NCBI GenBank assembly: GCA_041674385.1
Contig: JBAYVU010000024.1
Location: 1-48,914, forward strand
Direction of reading: 5' to 3'
From: JACRAR01 sp041674385
GTDB taxonomy: Bacteria > Pseudomonadota > Gammaproteobacteria > Burkholderiales > Rhodocyclaceae
Length of the DNA: 48,914 bases
The notes below the pieces were generated by a model that worked only from the letters and a program-made list of their open reading frames with translations, ran no database searches and had not been told where the DNA came from. Made by a program: the position numbers and the translations under genes. Of this stretch, positions 16,957 to 26,183 are shown piece after piece (the first letter of the stretch is position 1; every line of letters starts with the position of its first letter).

Positions 16957-18174
16957 TCAGTCGGTGTGCTGCGGCGCCAGCGCGGCGTCATCGAGTTTCT
17001 CCGGCAGTACGTGCAGCAGTTTCAGCGCAACGATCACGATCGCGGCGGCGACGGCGAAGCCGCCCAGTCCGAGCAGTGTTTCCACCAGGCTCGGCGCGTA
17101 GTTGTGGATCGCGCCATCGAAGAAGCTGGAACTGGCCGTGTAGCCGGGGAACAGGTCGAGCGGCCAGGCCTGCCCGCCGATGATGGTGACATACATCTGC
17201 GCCAGGCCGCCGATCACGATGGCCACGCAAGCGACCAGGATGCGGCCCAGCGTCGCGGCGGGCATCAGTAACAACAGCAGCGGCAGGATGTAGCCGATGG
17301 CGACCTGGCCGATCCAGAATACGCCGCTGACGATGCCGCCGTCGACCAATGTGAATTGCTCGACGCCGTGGTTGCGCGTGAAATAGAGGTTGGTGATATG
17401 GAACACCGTCACGAAGTAGAACGAGGCGGCGACAAAAGTCGCCAGCAGGTTCTTGAGTCGTCCTACCGTCACGTCGCCCAGCGGTCGTTGCGCGGCGCTG
17501 CTGGCGGCGGCCAGCGTCAGCAGGAACAGCGCGGTGCCGTAGGCGAACGAGAAGACGATGAACATCGGCGCCAGCAGTGCCGACTGGTAGGCCTCGCGCG
17601 CGATCAGGAAGCCGAACACGGATCCGGTGCCGGTGGTCAGCGTCAGGCGCCAGATGAAGGCTGCCAGGCCGGCGTGCGAAGACCAGCGGTTCATGCGTCG
17701 CTCCAGCATGAACCACAGGTAGACGCCGACGATGGTGAAGAATCCGGTGTACAGGAACAGGTTGAGGGCGAACAATGACTTGAAGTTCAGGTGGGTGGCG
17801 GCGACGATCATGCGGTCGGAGCGCCCCAGGTCGAGCATCAGCACCACCAGCCCGCCCGCCATGAGCGCGATCGCCAGCAGCGCGGAAAGCGGCGCCAGCG
17901 GCTTGTAGATGCTCTTGCCGAACACCGAGGCGGTGGAAGCCACGTTGAGCGCGCCCGAGGCGGCGACGATCAGGAACAGCGAGAGGACATGCGGCAGGCC
18001 CCAGACCATCTGGTTGTCCATCCCGGTGATGACGTGGCCGTGGTGCTCCATCTGGAAGTAGCCATAGGCGCCGAGCAGCAGGAACAGGCCGCAGACGGCG
18101 AGCAGCGCGTAGTAGCCATAGCCGCCTTTGGCTTCGATGGCGCGGAAGGTGGTGTTTGCCATGCTGGTGGCCAT
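16957..18174 (-). CDS. dsrP: DsrP, NrfD-type quinone-interacting membrane subunit
   Basis: A 405-residue polytopic protein of the NrfD/PsrC family with about ten hydrophobic helices. It forms the membrane partner of DsrO and DsrJ in the DsrMKJOP complex and exchanges electrons with the quinone pool. I start it at the ATG at 18174, two bases after the dsrO stop; a second ATG lies four codons later. There are no cofactor-binding cysteines, as is normal for the family. The C terminus ends in a short hydrophilic tail (PEKLDDAALAPQHTD). Confidence 0.95.
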   Translation of the reverse strand: MATSMANTTFRAIEAKGGYGYYALLAVCGLFLLLGAYGYFQMEHHGHVITGMDNQMVWGLPHVLSLFLIVAASGALNVASTASVFGKSIYKPLAPLSALLAIALMAGGLVVLMLDLGRSDRMIVAATHLNFKSLFALNLFLYTGFFTIVGVYLWFMLERRMNRWSSHAGLAAFIWRLTLTTGTGSVFGFLIAREAYQSALLAPMFIVFSFAYGTALFLLTLAAASSAAQRPLGDVTVGRLKNLLATFVAASFYFVTVFHITNLYFTRNHGVEQFTLVDGGIVSGVFWIGQVAIGYILPLLLLLMPAATLGRILVACVAIVIGGLAQMYVTIIGGQAWPLDLFPGYTASSSFFDGAIHNYAPSLVETLLGLGGFAVAAAIVIVALKLLHVLPEKLDDAALAPQHTD

Positions 18175-18176
18175 GT

Positions 18177-18941
18177 TCAGATTCCCTGGTAACGCACGCC
18201 GGTCCCGAGCCGCAGGTCGGCGCGCACTTGCGAGGTCGCCGTGGAGGCGATGCGTTTGGCGATTTCGCTGGCCGGATCCTTGAGATCGCCGAACAGCATC
18301 GCGTCGTGGCCGGCCTGCTTGCAGGCTTCCACGCAGGCTGGCTGCTTGCCTGCGTCGATGCGCTGGACGCAGAACGTGCAAGCCTCGACGCAGCCTTTGC
18401 CGCGCGGCACTTCGGGGTTCTGCCGGGTCAGCGGTTCATGCACGAAGGAGCGCGCCTTGTAGGGACAGGCCATCATGCAGTAGCGGCAGCCGATACAGAT
18501 GTGCCGGTCGACCAGCACGATGCCGTCGGCGCGCCTGAACGATGCGCCGGTCGGACAGACATCGACGCAGGGCGGCTGTTCGCAGTGCTGGCACATCATC
18601 GGCAGCGAGACGGCGCGGCCGCTGCTTTGTTCCACGAGTTCGATCTTGCGGATCCACTGCGAGTTCTGCGCCGGGCGGCCCGAGCCAGGCTCGATGGCGT
18701 TCTCCGCGTTGCAGGCGGACACGCAAGCCTTGCAGCCGCTGGCGCAGCGCGTGGTGTCGACCAGCAGGCCCCAGCGCACTTTGCTGGATGCGCCGTGGTC
18801 GTGCGCCGCTGCCGGCTGGATCAGCTGCACGCCGGGCGCTAGGGCGACCAATCCTACCCCGGCCAGTCCGGTGGCCACGGTGGCCACCGTGGCAGAGGCG
18901 GCGAGGAATTCCCGGCGGCGGTTCTTGTCGCTTGCACTCAT
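18177..18941 (-). CDS. dsrO: DsrO, Tat-exported ferredoxin-like iron-sulfur subunit
   Basis: A 254-residue periplasmic electron-transfer protein. The twin-arginine signal (KNRRREFLAAS) and hydrophobic stretch occupy the first ~45 residues. Four cysteine groups typical of DMSO-reductase-B-like subunits follow: CASGCKACVSAC, CQHCEQPPCVDVCP, CIGCRYCMMACPY and CTFCVQR with CVEAC. DsrO relays electrons between the triheme DsrJ and membrane DsrP. The ATG at 18941 overlaps the dsrJ stop as ATGA; the longer in-frame start upstream would bury the Tat motif. Confidence 0.96.
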   Translation of the reverse strand: MSASDKNRRREFLAASATVATVATGLAGVGLVALAPGVQLIQPAAAHDHGASSKVRWGLLVDTTRCASGCKACVSACNAENAIEPGSGRPAQNSQWIRKIELVEQSSGRAVSLPMMCQHCEQPPCVDVCPTGASFRRADGIVLVDRHICIGCRYCMMACPYKARSFVHEPLTRQNPEVPRGKGCVEACTFCVQRIDAGKQPACVEACKQAGHDAMLFGDLKDPASEIAKRIASTATSQVRADLRLGTGVRYQGI

Positions 18942-19324
18942 GGCATGACTCCCGCCGATTTCACCAGGCCGGTCCTGGGCTGGTGGCATTCGAAGCAGTC
19001 CAGCTTGACGGCGACAAAGCTATGGCAGCCTTGGCAGAAATTCTCCGAGCTGCCGAGCACCGAGCCGGTCTTCTTGCTGGCATGGCATTCGATGCAGCCG
19101 CGCAGGCTGACGCTTTTGCCCTCTTTGGCGCCGTGCTCGCCGAAGCGCAAAGTCTTGTCGCGCTGGTGCTTGAGCATATCCATGTGGGTACGGCGCATCA
19201 CGTCCGGTGCCGCCACGCACTCGCCGGGGTTCTCGATGGCGATGACCGGCTTGGGCACCTCGGCGAACGCCAGCGATGCAACCAGGGACAGCATCGCGAT
19301 CGGGAGGCAGCGCAGTCGTTTCAT
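18938..19324 (-). CDS. dsrJ: DsrJ, periplasmic triheme cytochrome c
   Basis: A 128-residue exported cytochrome with signal peptide 1-21 and three CxxCH sites at 77-81 (CIECH), 97-101 (CQGCH) and 110-114 (CFECH). C36 in the NPGECV motif corresponds to the Cys that ligates one heme in Allochromatium DsrJ (unusual His/Cys ligation). DsrJ belongs to the DsrMKJOP complex, where its exact redox partner in sulfur oxidisers is not settled. It sits between dsrL and dsrO and overlaps dsrO by four bases. Confidence 0.96.
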   Translation of the reverse strand: MKRLRCLPIAMLSLVASLAFAEVPKPVIAIENPGECVAAPDVMRRTHMDMLKHQRDKTLRFGEHGAKEGKSVSLRGCIECHASKKTGSVLGSSENFCQGCHSFVAVKLDCFECHQPRTGLVKSAGVMP

Positions 19325-19330
19325 GGCGTG

Positions 19331-21319
19331 CTATTCGCCCAAGCCCATCTGGATGTAGCCGGTCGGGCAGACATCGGCGCAGATGTGGCAGCCGATGCAT
19401 TTGTCGTAATTCGTGTCGACATAGCGCCCGGTGCTGGCGACGTTCTTCTTGACCTTATACACGGCGGTCTGCGGGCAATACACGACGCAGTTGTCGCATT
19501 CGAAGCACATCCCGCAGCTCATGCAGCGCTTGGCTTCGGCGATGGCGCCGGCTTCGTCGAGCGGCTCCAGGCGTTCCTGGAAGTTGCCGAGCGCGCTTTG
19601 CCGGTCGAGCGTGATGATCTTGCGCTTGTTGCGCGGCACGTACTGGAAATGGCCGAGGAACAGCTTGTCGTGCGGGATGATGTAGCGGTCGGCGCGGTTT
19701 TCGTAGTTGTGCACCCCGACCTTGCTGCTGTCGGTGCCGCGCATGGGCTGGTGGTTCTCCTGTATCTCCCAGCCTTTTTCGACGACCAGCTTGTGCACCA
19801 TGTCGAAGCCATGTACGTCGATCTTCGGCCGCTTGTCCTGTTCCTCGCCGCGCAGGAAACGGTCGATGCCGTCGGCGGCGATGGCGCCATGGCCGACCGC
19901 CGTGGTCAGCAGGTGCGGACGCAGCACGTCGCCGCCGGCGAAAGTGCCTTGCTTGCCGGCGACCTGGTAATTCTTGTCGGCGCTGACCGCGCCCTTGCCG
20001 TTGTCGAATTCCTCCAGGCCCGTGAAATCGACGGCTTGGCCGATGGCGGAAACGATGAGGTCGGCCGGGATATCCCGCTCGGTGCCCGCAATATTCTTGA
20101 TCTCCAGCTTCGGGCCGACGAACTTGGCTTCGCACTGGACGATGCGCAAGGCCGTGGCGCGGCCGTCCGGCCCCCGCACCAGCCCCAGCGGCGCGTAACT
20201 GCCGAGGATGGTGATGCCTTCGGCTTTGGCTTGTTCGATCTCATGCTTGTTGGCTTGCATCTTGTCGATGCCGAACACCGAAGTCAGCGTGACCTCGGCG
20301 CCTTGCTTGGCCGAAATGTCGGCGACATCCTGGGCCATCCGGCCGGCAATGGCTTGTTCCAAGTCGGTCGGCTTGGCATGCTCGATATGGCCGAGACGCC
20401 GCGCGACCGTGGCCACGTCGATCGAAGTGTCGCCGCCGCCGATCACCACCACGCGCTTGCCGACATGCTGCAAGCGTCCGTCATTGAAGGCTTTCAGAAA
20501 GGCGGTGGCAGTCACCACGTTGGGCGCTTCGCTATCCGGGATCGGCAAGGCGCGTCCGGACTGCGCGCCCAAGCCGAGGAACACGGCCGAGTAATCCTTG
20601 CGGATCTGGTCGAGCGCGATGTCGGTGCCGATGCGGCATTTCAGCCGTGTCTTGACGCCGAGGTCGAGGATGCGCTGGATTTCCGCGTCGAGCACGGCGC
20701 GCGGGGTGCGGAAGCCGGGGATGCCGTAGCGCATCATGCCGCCGAGATATTCATGCTCGTCGAATATCGTGACCTCGTGGCCTTTCAGCGCCAGTTGATA
20801 GGCGGCCGAAAGCCCGGCCGGGCCGCCGCCGATCACCGCAATTTTCTTGCCGGTCTGCTGTGCGGGCTTGATGAAGCCGAACTGGTGGGTGATGGCGTAT
20901 TCGCCGAGGAAGTGCTCGACCGAGTTGATGCCGACGTGGTCTTCCACCTCGTTGCGGTTGCAGCCCGATTCGCAGGGCGCCGGACAGACGCGGCCCATCA
21001 CGGCGGGGAAAGGGTTGGCTTCGGTCAGGCGACGCCATGCGTATTCCTGCCAGGCCATGGGCTTACCGTCGGGCCCGGCCGGCGGTTTCTCGATGCCGCG
21101 CGCAATCGACAGATAGCCCCGAATGTCTTCGCCGGACGGGCAACTGCCTTGGCAGGGCGGGGTGGACTGGACATAGGTGGGGCATTTGTAGGAAGCGCCG
21201 GCCTTGAAGATTTGCTCCTGCCAGCGGCGGAATTTGGCGTCGCCTTCCTGGTAGCGGCGGAAGCTGAGATTGGCGTTCGGTTGGGCATTTTGTTCCATGG
21301 GGGCCGATGTCTGCGACAT
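19331..21319 (-). CDS. dsrL: DsrL, iron-sulfur flavoprotein NAD(P)H:acceptor oxidoreductase
   Basis: A 662-residue cytosolic flavoprotein related to glutamate-synthase small subunits. In order: N-terminal cluster ligands (CPTYVQSTPPCQGSCP and CPAPCESGC), the FAD fold at VIGGGPAGLSAAYQ, the NAD(P) fold at VVIGGGDTSIDVATVA, and a C-terminal 2[4Fe-4S] ferredoxin domain (CMSCGMCFECDNCVVYCP and CIGCHICADVCP). In sulfur oxidisers DsrL takes electrons released by DsrAB to NAD+. I choose the ATG at 21319 because GGAGA lies 6 bases upstream; an in-frame TTG four codons earlier would itself overlap that ribosome site. Confidence 0.96.
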   Translation of the reverse strand: MSQTSAPMEQNAQPNANLSFRRYQEGDAKFRRWQEQIFKAGASYKCPTYVQSTPPCQGSCPSGEDIRGYLSIARGIEKPPAGPDGKPMAWQEYAWRRLTEANPFPAVMGRVCPAPCESGCNRNEVEDHVGINSVEHFLGEYAITHQFGFIKPAQQTGKKIAVIGGGPAGLSAAYQLALKGHEVTIFDEHEYLGGMMRYGIPGFRTPRAVLDAEIQRILDLGVKTRLKCRIGTDIALDQIRKDYSAVFLGLGAQSGRALPIPDSEAPNVVTATAFLKAFNDGRLQHVGKRVVVIGGGDTSIDVATVARRLGHIEHAKPTDLEQAIAGRMAQDVADISAKQGAEVTLTSVFGIDKMQANKHEIEQAKAEGITILGSYAPLGLVRGPDGRATALRIVQCEAKFVGPKLEIKNIAGTERDIPADLIVSAIGQAVDFTGLEEFDNGKGAVSADKNYQVAGKQGTFAGGDVLRPHLLTTAVGHGAIAADGIDRFLRGEEQDKRPKIDVHGFDMVHKLVVEKGWEIQENHQPMRGTDSSKVGVHNYENRADRYIIPHDKLFLGHFQYVPRNKRKIITLDRQSALGNFQERLEPLDEAGAIAEAKRCMSCGMCFECDNCVVYCPQTAVYKVKKNVASTGRYVDTNYDKCIGCHICADVCPTGYIQMGLGE

Positions 21320-21337
21320 GCTTGTCTCCAAATATCT

Positions 21338-22876
21338 TTATTTATCGCCGAGCTTGATGGCGGTGCCGACCAGCTGGTGCACGCCGCCGATCATGCTCAT
21401 TTTGAAGCCGTAGTACGGCACCACCTTGGTGAATTGCGCCTTGCAGATGGCGCAGATGGTGGCCATGAAATTCACGCCGTCGCTGTCGACCACCTGCTTC
21501 AGCGCTTCCATGCGCGGCAGTGCGCCCTTGACGCGCAATTCGAGCATCTCGTCGGTCAGGATGCCGCCGCCCCCGCCGCAGCAGAAGGTCTGTTCGTGGG
21601 TGGTGCCGGGCGCCATTTCGACGTAGCGGTTGGCGACTGCCTTGATGATGTTGCGCGGGATCTCGAACTGGCCGCCGGGCGTATCGCCCATGCGGGAGGC
21701 GCGCGCGACGTTGCAGGAATCGTGGAAAGTGATGACGCGGTGATCGTTGGCTTCCTTGTCGAACGACAAGGCGCCTTTCTGGATCAGTTCCCAGGTCAGT
21801 TCGCAGATGTGCATCGGCTGTTTGTAGCGGTGGTCGAGCTGGCTTTGCAGCTGGACCGCAAAGGGATCGCTGGCGCCGGCGCCGATACCGGTCAGGGTGT
21901 TCCAGAAACTGTAGGCGACGCGCCAGGCATGGCCGCATTCGCCGACCACGATGCGCTTGACGCCGAGTTCCAGGGCGGCTTCGCGCACACGCAGGGCGAC
22001 CTTGCGCAGTTGTTCGTAATTGCCGATGAACATGCCGAAGTTGCCGGCTTCCGAAGCCTTCGAGGACAAGGTCCAGGAAATCCCGGCGGCATGGAATACC
22101 TTGCCGTAGCCGATCAGGCTTTCGATGTGCGGCTCCGCGAAGAAGTCGGCGGAAGGCGTGACGAGCAGGACTTCGGCGCCCTGCACGTCGAGCGGATAGC
22201 GCACGTCTATGCCGGTGTCTTCCTTGACATCCTCTTCCAGTCCCTCCAGCGTGTTCTCCAGCGCCGGGCCGGGCAGGCCGAGGTTGTTGCCGATCTTGTG
22301 CACCTTGCCGATGATCTCGTTCGAGTACTTCTGTCCCATCCCCACCGAGTCGAGGATTTCGCGGGCGGCCATGGTGACTTCGGCGGTGTCGATGCCGTAG
22401 GGGCAGAATACCGAGCAGCGTCGGCATTCCGAGCACTGGTTGTAATAGGTGTACCACTCGTCGAGCACCTCGCGGGTCAGCTCGCGGGCGCCGACCAATC
22501 GGGGAACGAGTTTGCCGGCGAGGGTGAAATGACGGCGGTAGACGCTGCGCAGCAGATCCTGGCGCGCCACCGGCATGTTCTTCGGGTCGCCGCTGCCAAT
22601 GAAATAATGGCATTTGTCCGAGCAGGCGCCGCAATGCACGCAGGCATCCATGAAGACTTTGAACGAGCGGTACTTGCCGAGCAGCTCGCCCATCCTCGCG
22701 ATGGCCTTGTCGTGCCAGTCGTCCACCAGCTTGCCGGGGAAGCCCAGCGCCTCCTGGATCTTTTCGTTGGCGATGTAGGGCGTGGCGGCCGCCATCGCGC
22801 CGGGTTGCAGCGCCGGGATTTGCGAATAGTTGCGCGGGTCGCGCAGGGCGGGGGCGGTGATCTCGGGGCCGGCCAT
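21338..22876 (-). CDS. dsrK: DsrK, heterodisulfide-reductase-D-like subunit
   Basis: A 512-residue cytosolic subunit of DsrMKJOP, related to HdrD. Two ferredoxin sites are seen near the N terminus (CVHCGACSDKCH and CSECRRCSVFCPYG), and two cysteine-rich CCG-type regions further on (HDSCN, FCCGGGGG and ICAICKAQF), which would hold the noncubane cluster that acts on the DsrC disulfide or trisulfide. Its start codon shares one base with the stop of dsrM (TAATG), so the two are translationally coupled, matching their function as a DsrMK pair. Confidence 0.96.
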   Translation of the reverse strand: MAGPEITAPALRDPRNYSQIPALQPGAMAAATPYIANEKIQEALGFPGKLVDDWHDKAIARMGELLGKYRSFKVFMDACVHCGACSDKCHYFIGSGDPKNMPVARQDLLRSVYRRHFTLAGKLVPRLVGARELTREVLDEWYTYYNQCSECRRCSVFCPYGIDTAEVTMAAREILDSVGMGQKYSNEIIGKVHKIGNNLGLPGPALENTLEGLEEDVKEDTGIDVRYPLDVQGAEVLLVTPSADFFAEPHIESLIGYGKVFHAAGISWTLSSKASEAGNFGMFIGNYEQLRKVALRVREAALELGVKRIVVGECGHAWRVAYSFWNTLTGIGAGASDPFAVQLQSQLDHRYKQPMHICELTWELIQKGALSFDKEANDHRVITFHDSCNVARASRMGDTPGGQFEIPRNIIKAVANRYVEMAPGTTHEQTFCCGGGGGILTDEMLELRVKGALPRMEALKQVVDSDGVNFMATICAICKAQFTKVVPYYGFKMSMIGGVHQLVGTAIKLGDK

Positions 22877-23607
22877 TATTTCCGCTCCAATTGCGCCGCC
22901 CAGGGCGCCAGGTGCCGCGCTTCGCGCGGGTTGTCGGGCTGGTTGCGGGTCGGCGAAAAGAATATGCCCGGCGCATGGAGCAGCTTGCTGACCGGGAACA
23001 CCAGCATCAGCAGCGCCACCAGCGTCAGATGGACATACAGCGGCGCATCCGCCGGCAAGGGCTGGGGAGTGAAGCGCATGAGGCCGAGGAAAAACACCTT
23101 CACCGCGACGATGTCGGTGTGACTGACGAACTTCATGGTCAGTCCCGAAGCGGTGATGCCGAGCAACAGCAATAGCATCAGGTGATCGGAGGGCGTCGAG
23201 AGGTAGCGGATGCGGGGAAGCCACAGGCGTCGCGCCCACAGCCCGGCCAGCCCCACCAGCATCGCCAGGCCGGCATAGATGCCGAACGGCTGGATCATCA
23301 CTACCCAGTCGCATACCGGTTCGGTGAAGTAGCGCAGGTGGCGCGCCAGCGCCAGGGCCAGGCCGACATGGAACAGCATGCCGAGGATCCACAGCCACAG
23401 GTTGGACTTGAACAGGCTTTCGAACAGCGCCACTTCGCGCAGCATGCGCAGCCACACGCCGCCTCTGGTGGTCGGCGCCGGCGTGGTGGCGATCAGCAAG
23501 GGCGCCGGCGTGCGCGCATAGTCCGCAATCTTCCTGCCCACGCCGATCAGCAGCACGGCCGTGGCGACATAGAACAGCAGGGCGAAGAACCAGCTGGCGG
23601 CGCTCAT
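22876..23607 (-). CDS. dsrM: DsrM, NarI-like heme b membrane subunit
   Basis: A 243-residue membrane protein with about five to six helices, related to the gamma subunit of nitrate reductase (NarI) and HdrE. His residues in helices (for example in GMLFHVGLALALARHLRY and YVHLTLVALL) are candidate heme b ligands. It passes electrons between DsrK and the quinone pool. It lies 19 bases after dsrC and is coupled to dsrK. Confidence 0.95.
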   Translation of the reverse strand: MSAASWFFALLFYVATAVLLIGVGRKIADYARTPAPLLIATTPAPTTRGGVWLRMLREVALFESLFKSNLWLWILGMLFHVGLALALARHLRYFTEPVCDWVVMIQPFGIYAGLAMLVGLAGLWARRLWLPRIRYLSTPSDHLMLLLLLGITASGLTMKFVSHTDIVAVKVFFLGLMRFTPQPLPADAPLYVHLTLVALLMLVFPVSKLLHAPGIFFSPTRNQPDNPREARHLAPWAAQLERK

Positions 23608-23626
23608 GGGAGTTACCTATCCATCA

Positions 23627-23962
23627 TCACACACAGCCCGTCGGCTTGGGCAGTCCGGCGATCTTGCACGCCTGCTTGGCCGGGCCGTAGGGGAACAACT
23701 CGTAGAGATACTGGCTGTTGCCTTTGTCCGCGCCGAGTTTCTTGCCGATGGACTTGGTCAGCACGCGCACCGCCGGCGCGATCTGGAACTCGTTGTAATA
23801 CTCGCGCAGGAAATTGACGACTTCCCAGTGGTTCGGTGTCATGTCGACGTTCTCCTGCTGTGCGATAAATTTGGCGACGTCCTCGCTCCAGTCGTCGAGG
23901 GTGGTCAGATAGCCTTCTTCGTCCGTTTCCAGGGCCTTGCCGTTGACTTCGATTGTTCCCAT
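23627..23962 (-). CDS. dsrC: DsrC sulfur carrier with both redox cysteines
   Basis: A 111-residue protein that carries sulfur as persulfide or trisulfide and presents it to DsrAB and DsrMKJOP. The flexible C-terminal arm has both conserved cysteines: C99 in KQACKIAG and the penultimate C110 in PKPTGCV, 11 residues apart as in true DsrC (TusE keeps only the last one). It also has the family insertion around IGKKLGADKGNSQYLYELFP. A strong AGGAGA-like ribosome site precedes the ATG. A paralogue with a different cysteine pattern is at 29085. Confidence 0.97.
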   Translation of the reverse strand: MGTIEVNGKALETDEEGYLTTLDDWSEDVAKFIAQQENVDMTPNHWEVVNFLREYYNEFQIAPAVRVLTKSIGKKLGADKGNSQYLYELFPYGPAKQACKIAGLPKPTGCV

Positions 23963-24005
23963 ATTGATCTCCTGATGAAAAAATTAACGCCCAACACGGG
24001 CAACG

Positions 24006-24305
24006 TCATAGCCATGACTGGCAATTCTTGCTATTCGCGACAAGCTCGACGAAACCGCCGTAATCCACGGGGCTGACGCCTTCGATCAGCCTGTCCCCCA
24101 TGCCGCGCGCATCCAGATCGGGTTGCAGGGCGCACAGCTTGAAGCGGCCTTGCGCTTGGCGCAGCTTGGCTTCGGCGGCGTTGCCGCGGGTCGCCGCATA
24201 CACGGCATCCTCGATCAGCAGCAGCGTGTCGTCGGCTTGGGCGAAAGCCAGGCAGGCATCCAGGGCGTTACGCTCCAAGGGGGACTTGTTGATGATGTGC
24301 AGCAT
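24006..24305 (-). CDS. dsrH: DsrH, TusB-like sulfurtransferase subunit
   Basis: A 99-residue subunit of the DsrE2F2H2 hexamer that transfers sulfur to DsrC. The beginning MLHIINKSPLERNALDACL is typical of DsrH/TusB, with the conserved Cys at position 18 (Cys20 in Allochromatium numbering). The presence of dsrEFH marks the pathway as oxidative. It follows dsrF by 17 bases. Confidence 0.94.
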   Translation of the reverse strand: MLHIINKSPLERNALDACLAFAQADDTLLLIEDAVYAATRGNAAEAKLRQAQGRFKLCALQPDLDARGMGDRLIEGVSPVDYGGFVELVANSKNCQSWL

Positions 24306-24322
24306 GTCTTCTGTTCCTCCAG

Positions 24323-24691
24323 CTAAAAGCTCAGCACTACGTCCTGCTCGTTCATCAGCGCGCCCATCTCGGCGCGGGACAGCACGGTGACGTCGACCAG
24401 CAGGTCGTCCTCGGTCAGGCCGCGCGCTTCGAGCGCTTCCTTTTCGACATACAGCTTCTCGATGTCATAGCCCTCCAGCGCGCGATAGGTCGGCGAGAAG
24501 TTCTTGGTCTCGATGCCCTTGGTCTGCTGGCCTTTCTTGAGCTGATAGACGCCGTCGTCGAGAAACGCCAGGCTGACATCCTGGTCGAAGGCCGCCGAGA
24601 TCAGCACCACCTCCAGGGCCTCCAGCGCGTAGATCGTGCCGTAGGGCGCCTTGCGATTGACGAACATGAATTTTTTGACGAGGCCTTCCAT
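24323..24691 (-). CDS. dsrF: DsrF, TusC-like sulfurtransferase subunit
   Basis: A 122-residue TusC/DsrF family protein (KFMFVNRKAPYGTIYALEALEV, LAFLDDGVYQLKKGQ). It is the structural partner of DsrE and DsrH. I find no cysteine in the whole chain, consistent with a structural and not a sulfur-carrying role. It starts two bases after the dsrE stop. Confidence 0.94.
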   Translation of the reverse strand: MEGLVKKFMFVNRKAPYGTIYALEALEVVLISAAFDQDVSLAFLDDGVYQLKKGQQTKGIETKNFSPTYRALEGYDIEKLYVEKEALEARGLTEDDLLVDVTVLSRAEMGALMNEQDVVLSF

Positions 24692-24693
24692 GC

Positions 24694-25053
24694 TCAGTCT
24701 CCGAAAGTGACCACGCGATCGGCTTCGATGCCGGTCTCGACCAGTTGCCCCAGGCCGGAGATGCGGAAACCCGGCGCCAGGTTCTCTTCCTGGATGCCGC
24801 GGCGCAGGGCTGCGGCGACGCAGACGACCAGGTCGATCGCGTGTTCTTCGGCCAGCTTGGACCAGCGCTTGACGATGTTGCGGTCGTCCTGCGGCGGCTC
24901 GGTGAGACGCGTCGCATTGTTCACGCCGTCGTGGTAGAAGAACACCCGGTGGATTTCATGTCCCTTTTCCAGCGCCGCCTTGCAGAACAGGTAGGCGGAA
25001 TCCGCCGCCTGGTGCTGGTAGGGACCTTCGTTGATGAGAATGCCGAATTTCAT
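24694..25053 (-). CDS. dsrE: DsrE, TusD-like sulfurtransferase subunit
   Basis: A 119-residue DsrE/TusD family protein. The catalytic cysteine is C78 (DLVVCVAAALRRG), at the same position as the sulfur-binding Cys78 of TusD and DsrE. The start MKFGILINEGPYQHQAADSA is canonical, so the ATG at 25053 is chosen over longer readings. It accepts sulfane sulfur, probably from TusA or rhodanese, and hands it to DsrC. Confidence 0.95.
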   Translation of the reverse strand: MKFGILINEGPYQHQAADSAYLFCKAALEKGHEIHRVFFYHDGVNNATRLTEPPQDDRNIVKRWSKLAEEHAIDLVVCVAAALRRGIQEENLAPGFRISGLGQLVETGIEADRVVTFGD

Positions 25054-25070
25054 TGCGACCCCGGTGGATT

Positions 25071-26147
25071 TCAGAAGCGGATATGCGTCGACGCGTTGAG
25101 GTTGGCGCGGGCGCCGCGCCAATCGTCGATCAGGTACTTGGTGAAGGGCAGCCCGGTCTTCTCGAAGAAGCGCGGCCAGCCGATGCGCTCGACCCAGTCG
25201 GCGAGGCGCTCCCAGGGCCGCGCATCGTTTTTGTAGACATGCAGGATGTTCTTCACCACGGCGGCGACTTCGGGCCAGCGCGGCGCATTGTTGGGCAGGC
25301 CGGAGGTGACCATTTTCATGAAGGTCGGCTTGCCGCGCGCATTGGCGTTCTTGCCGCCGACCCAGATGGCGAGTTTGGAATGCTCCGGGTCGTTGATCTG
25401 CATCGGCGGACAGGGCGGGAAGCAGGCGCCGCAGCAGATGCATTTCTTCTCATCGACTTCGAGCGAAGGCTTGCCGTTGACCAGCGCCGGGCGGATCGCC
25501 GCCACCGGGCAGCGCGCCACCACGGTCGGACGCTCGCAGGCGTTGGCCACCAGGTCGTGGTTGATGACCGGCGGCTTGGTGTGCTGCATGATGATGGCGA
25601 TATCGGCCTGGCCGCCGCAGTTGATCTCGCAGCAGGAGGTGGAGATATGCACGCGGTTGGGCATTTCCTCGCGGCGGAACTCGTCGTAGAGTTCGTCCAT
25701 GAGCGCCTTGACCACGCCCGAGGCGTCGGTGCCGGGGATGTCGCAATGCAGCCAGCCCTGGGTGTGCGAGATCATCGACACCGAGTTGCCGGTGCCGCCG
25801 ACCGGGAAGCCGCTCTTCTCCAGCGCCTCGATCAGCGGTGCGACCTGGGCGGCCGTGCTGACCATGATCTCGATGTTGGAGCGGATGGTGAAGCGCACGC
25901 GGCCTTCGCCGAACCGGTCGGCGATGTCGCACAGCTTGCGGATGGTGTACACGTCCATCTGCCGCTGCGTGCCGGCCCGCACCGTCCACACTTCGTCGCC
26001 GCTGTGCGAGACATGGTGCAGCACGCCGGGACGGGGCCGGTCGTGGTATTTCCAGTTGCCGTAGTTCTTCAGCAGTTTCGGGTGCAGGAAAGGCTGGTGG
26101 TCGGGTACGCCGCTTTCGATCGCCCTACGCGCAGGTGCTTGTGCCAT
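25071..26147 (-). CDS. dsrB: Reverse dissimilatory sulfite reductase beta subunit
   Basis: A 358-residue subunit of the cytosolic alpha2beta2 siroheme enzyme that oxidises DsrC-bound sulfur to sulfite. The cluster/siroheme cysteines are in STSCCEINCGG and in the region near VVARCPVAAIRP. An inserted ferredoxin domain has CICCGACFPPCPP. Length and organisation fit DsrB. It follows dsrA by 36 bases, with GGAGAC before its ATG. Confidence 0.97.
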   Translation of the reverse strand: MAQAPARRAIESGVPDHQPFLHPKLLKNYGNWKYHDRPRPGVLHHVSHSGDEVWTVRAGTQRQMDVYTIRKLCDIADRFGEGRVRFTIRSNIEIMVSTAAQVAPLIEALEKSGFPVGGTGNSVSMISHTQGWLHCDIPGTDASGVVKALMDELYDEFRREEMPNRVHISTSCCEINCGGQADIAIIMQHTKPPVINHDLVANACERPTVVARCPVAAIRPALVNGKPSLEVDEKKCICCGACFPPCPPMQINDPEHSKLAIWVGGKNANARGKPTFMKMVTSGLPNNAPRWPEVAAVVKNILHVYKNDARPWERLADWVERIGWPRFFEKTGLPFTKYLIDDWRGARANLNASTHIRF

Positions 26148-26183
26148 GGTTTGTCTCCGGTGTATTCGGGAACCGCCGCCAAG

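Noticed and set aside
18542..23122. Very long plus-strand open frame of about 1500 codons across the dsr genes
   Set aside because: It is the antisense of dsrO, dsrJ, dsrL, dsrK and dsrM in GC-rich DNA; its product is low-complexity and the minus-strand genes are certain.
23990..24002. Short GCCC/GGGC hairpin between dsrH and dsrC
   Set aside because: Only four base pairs and no U tract; too weak to call a terminator or attenuator.
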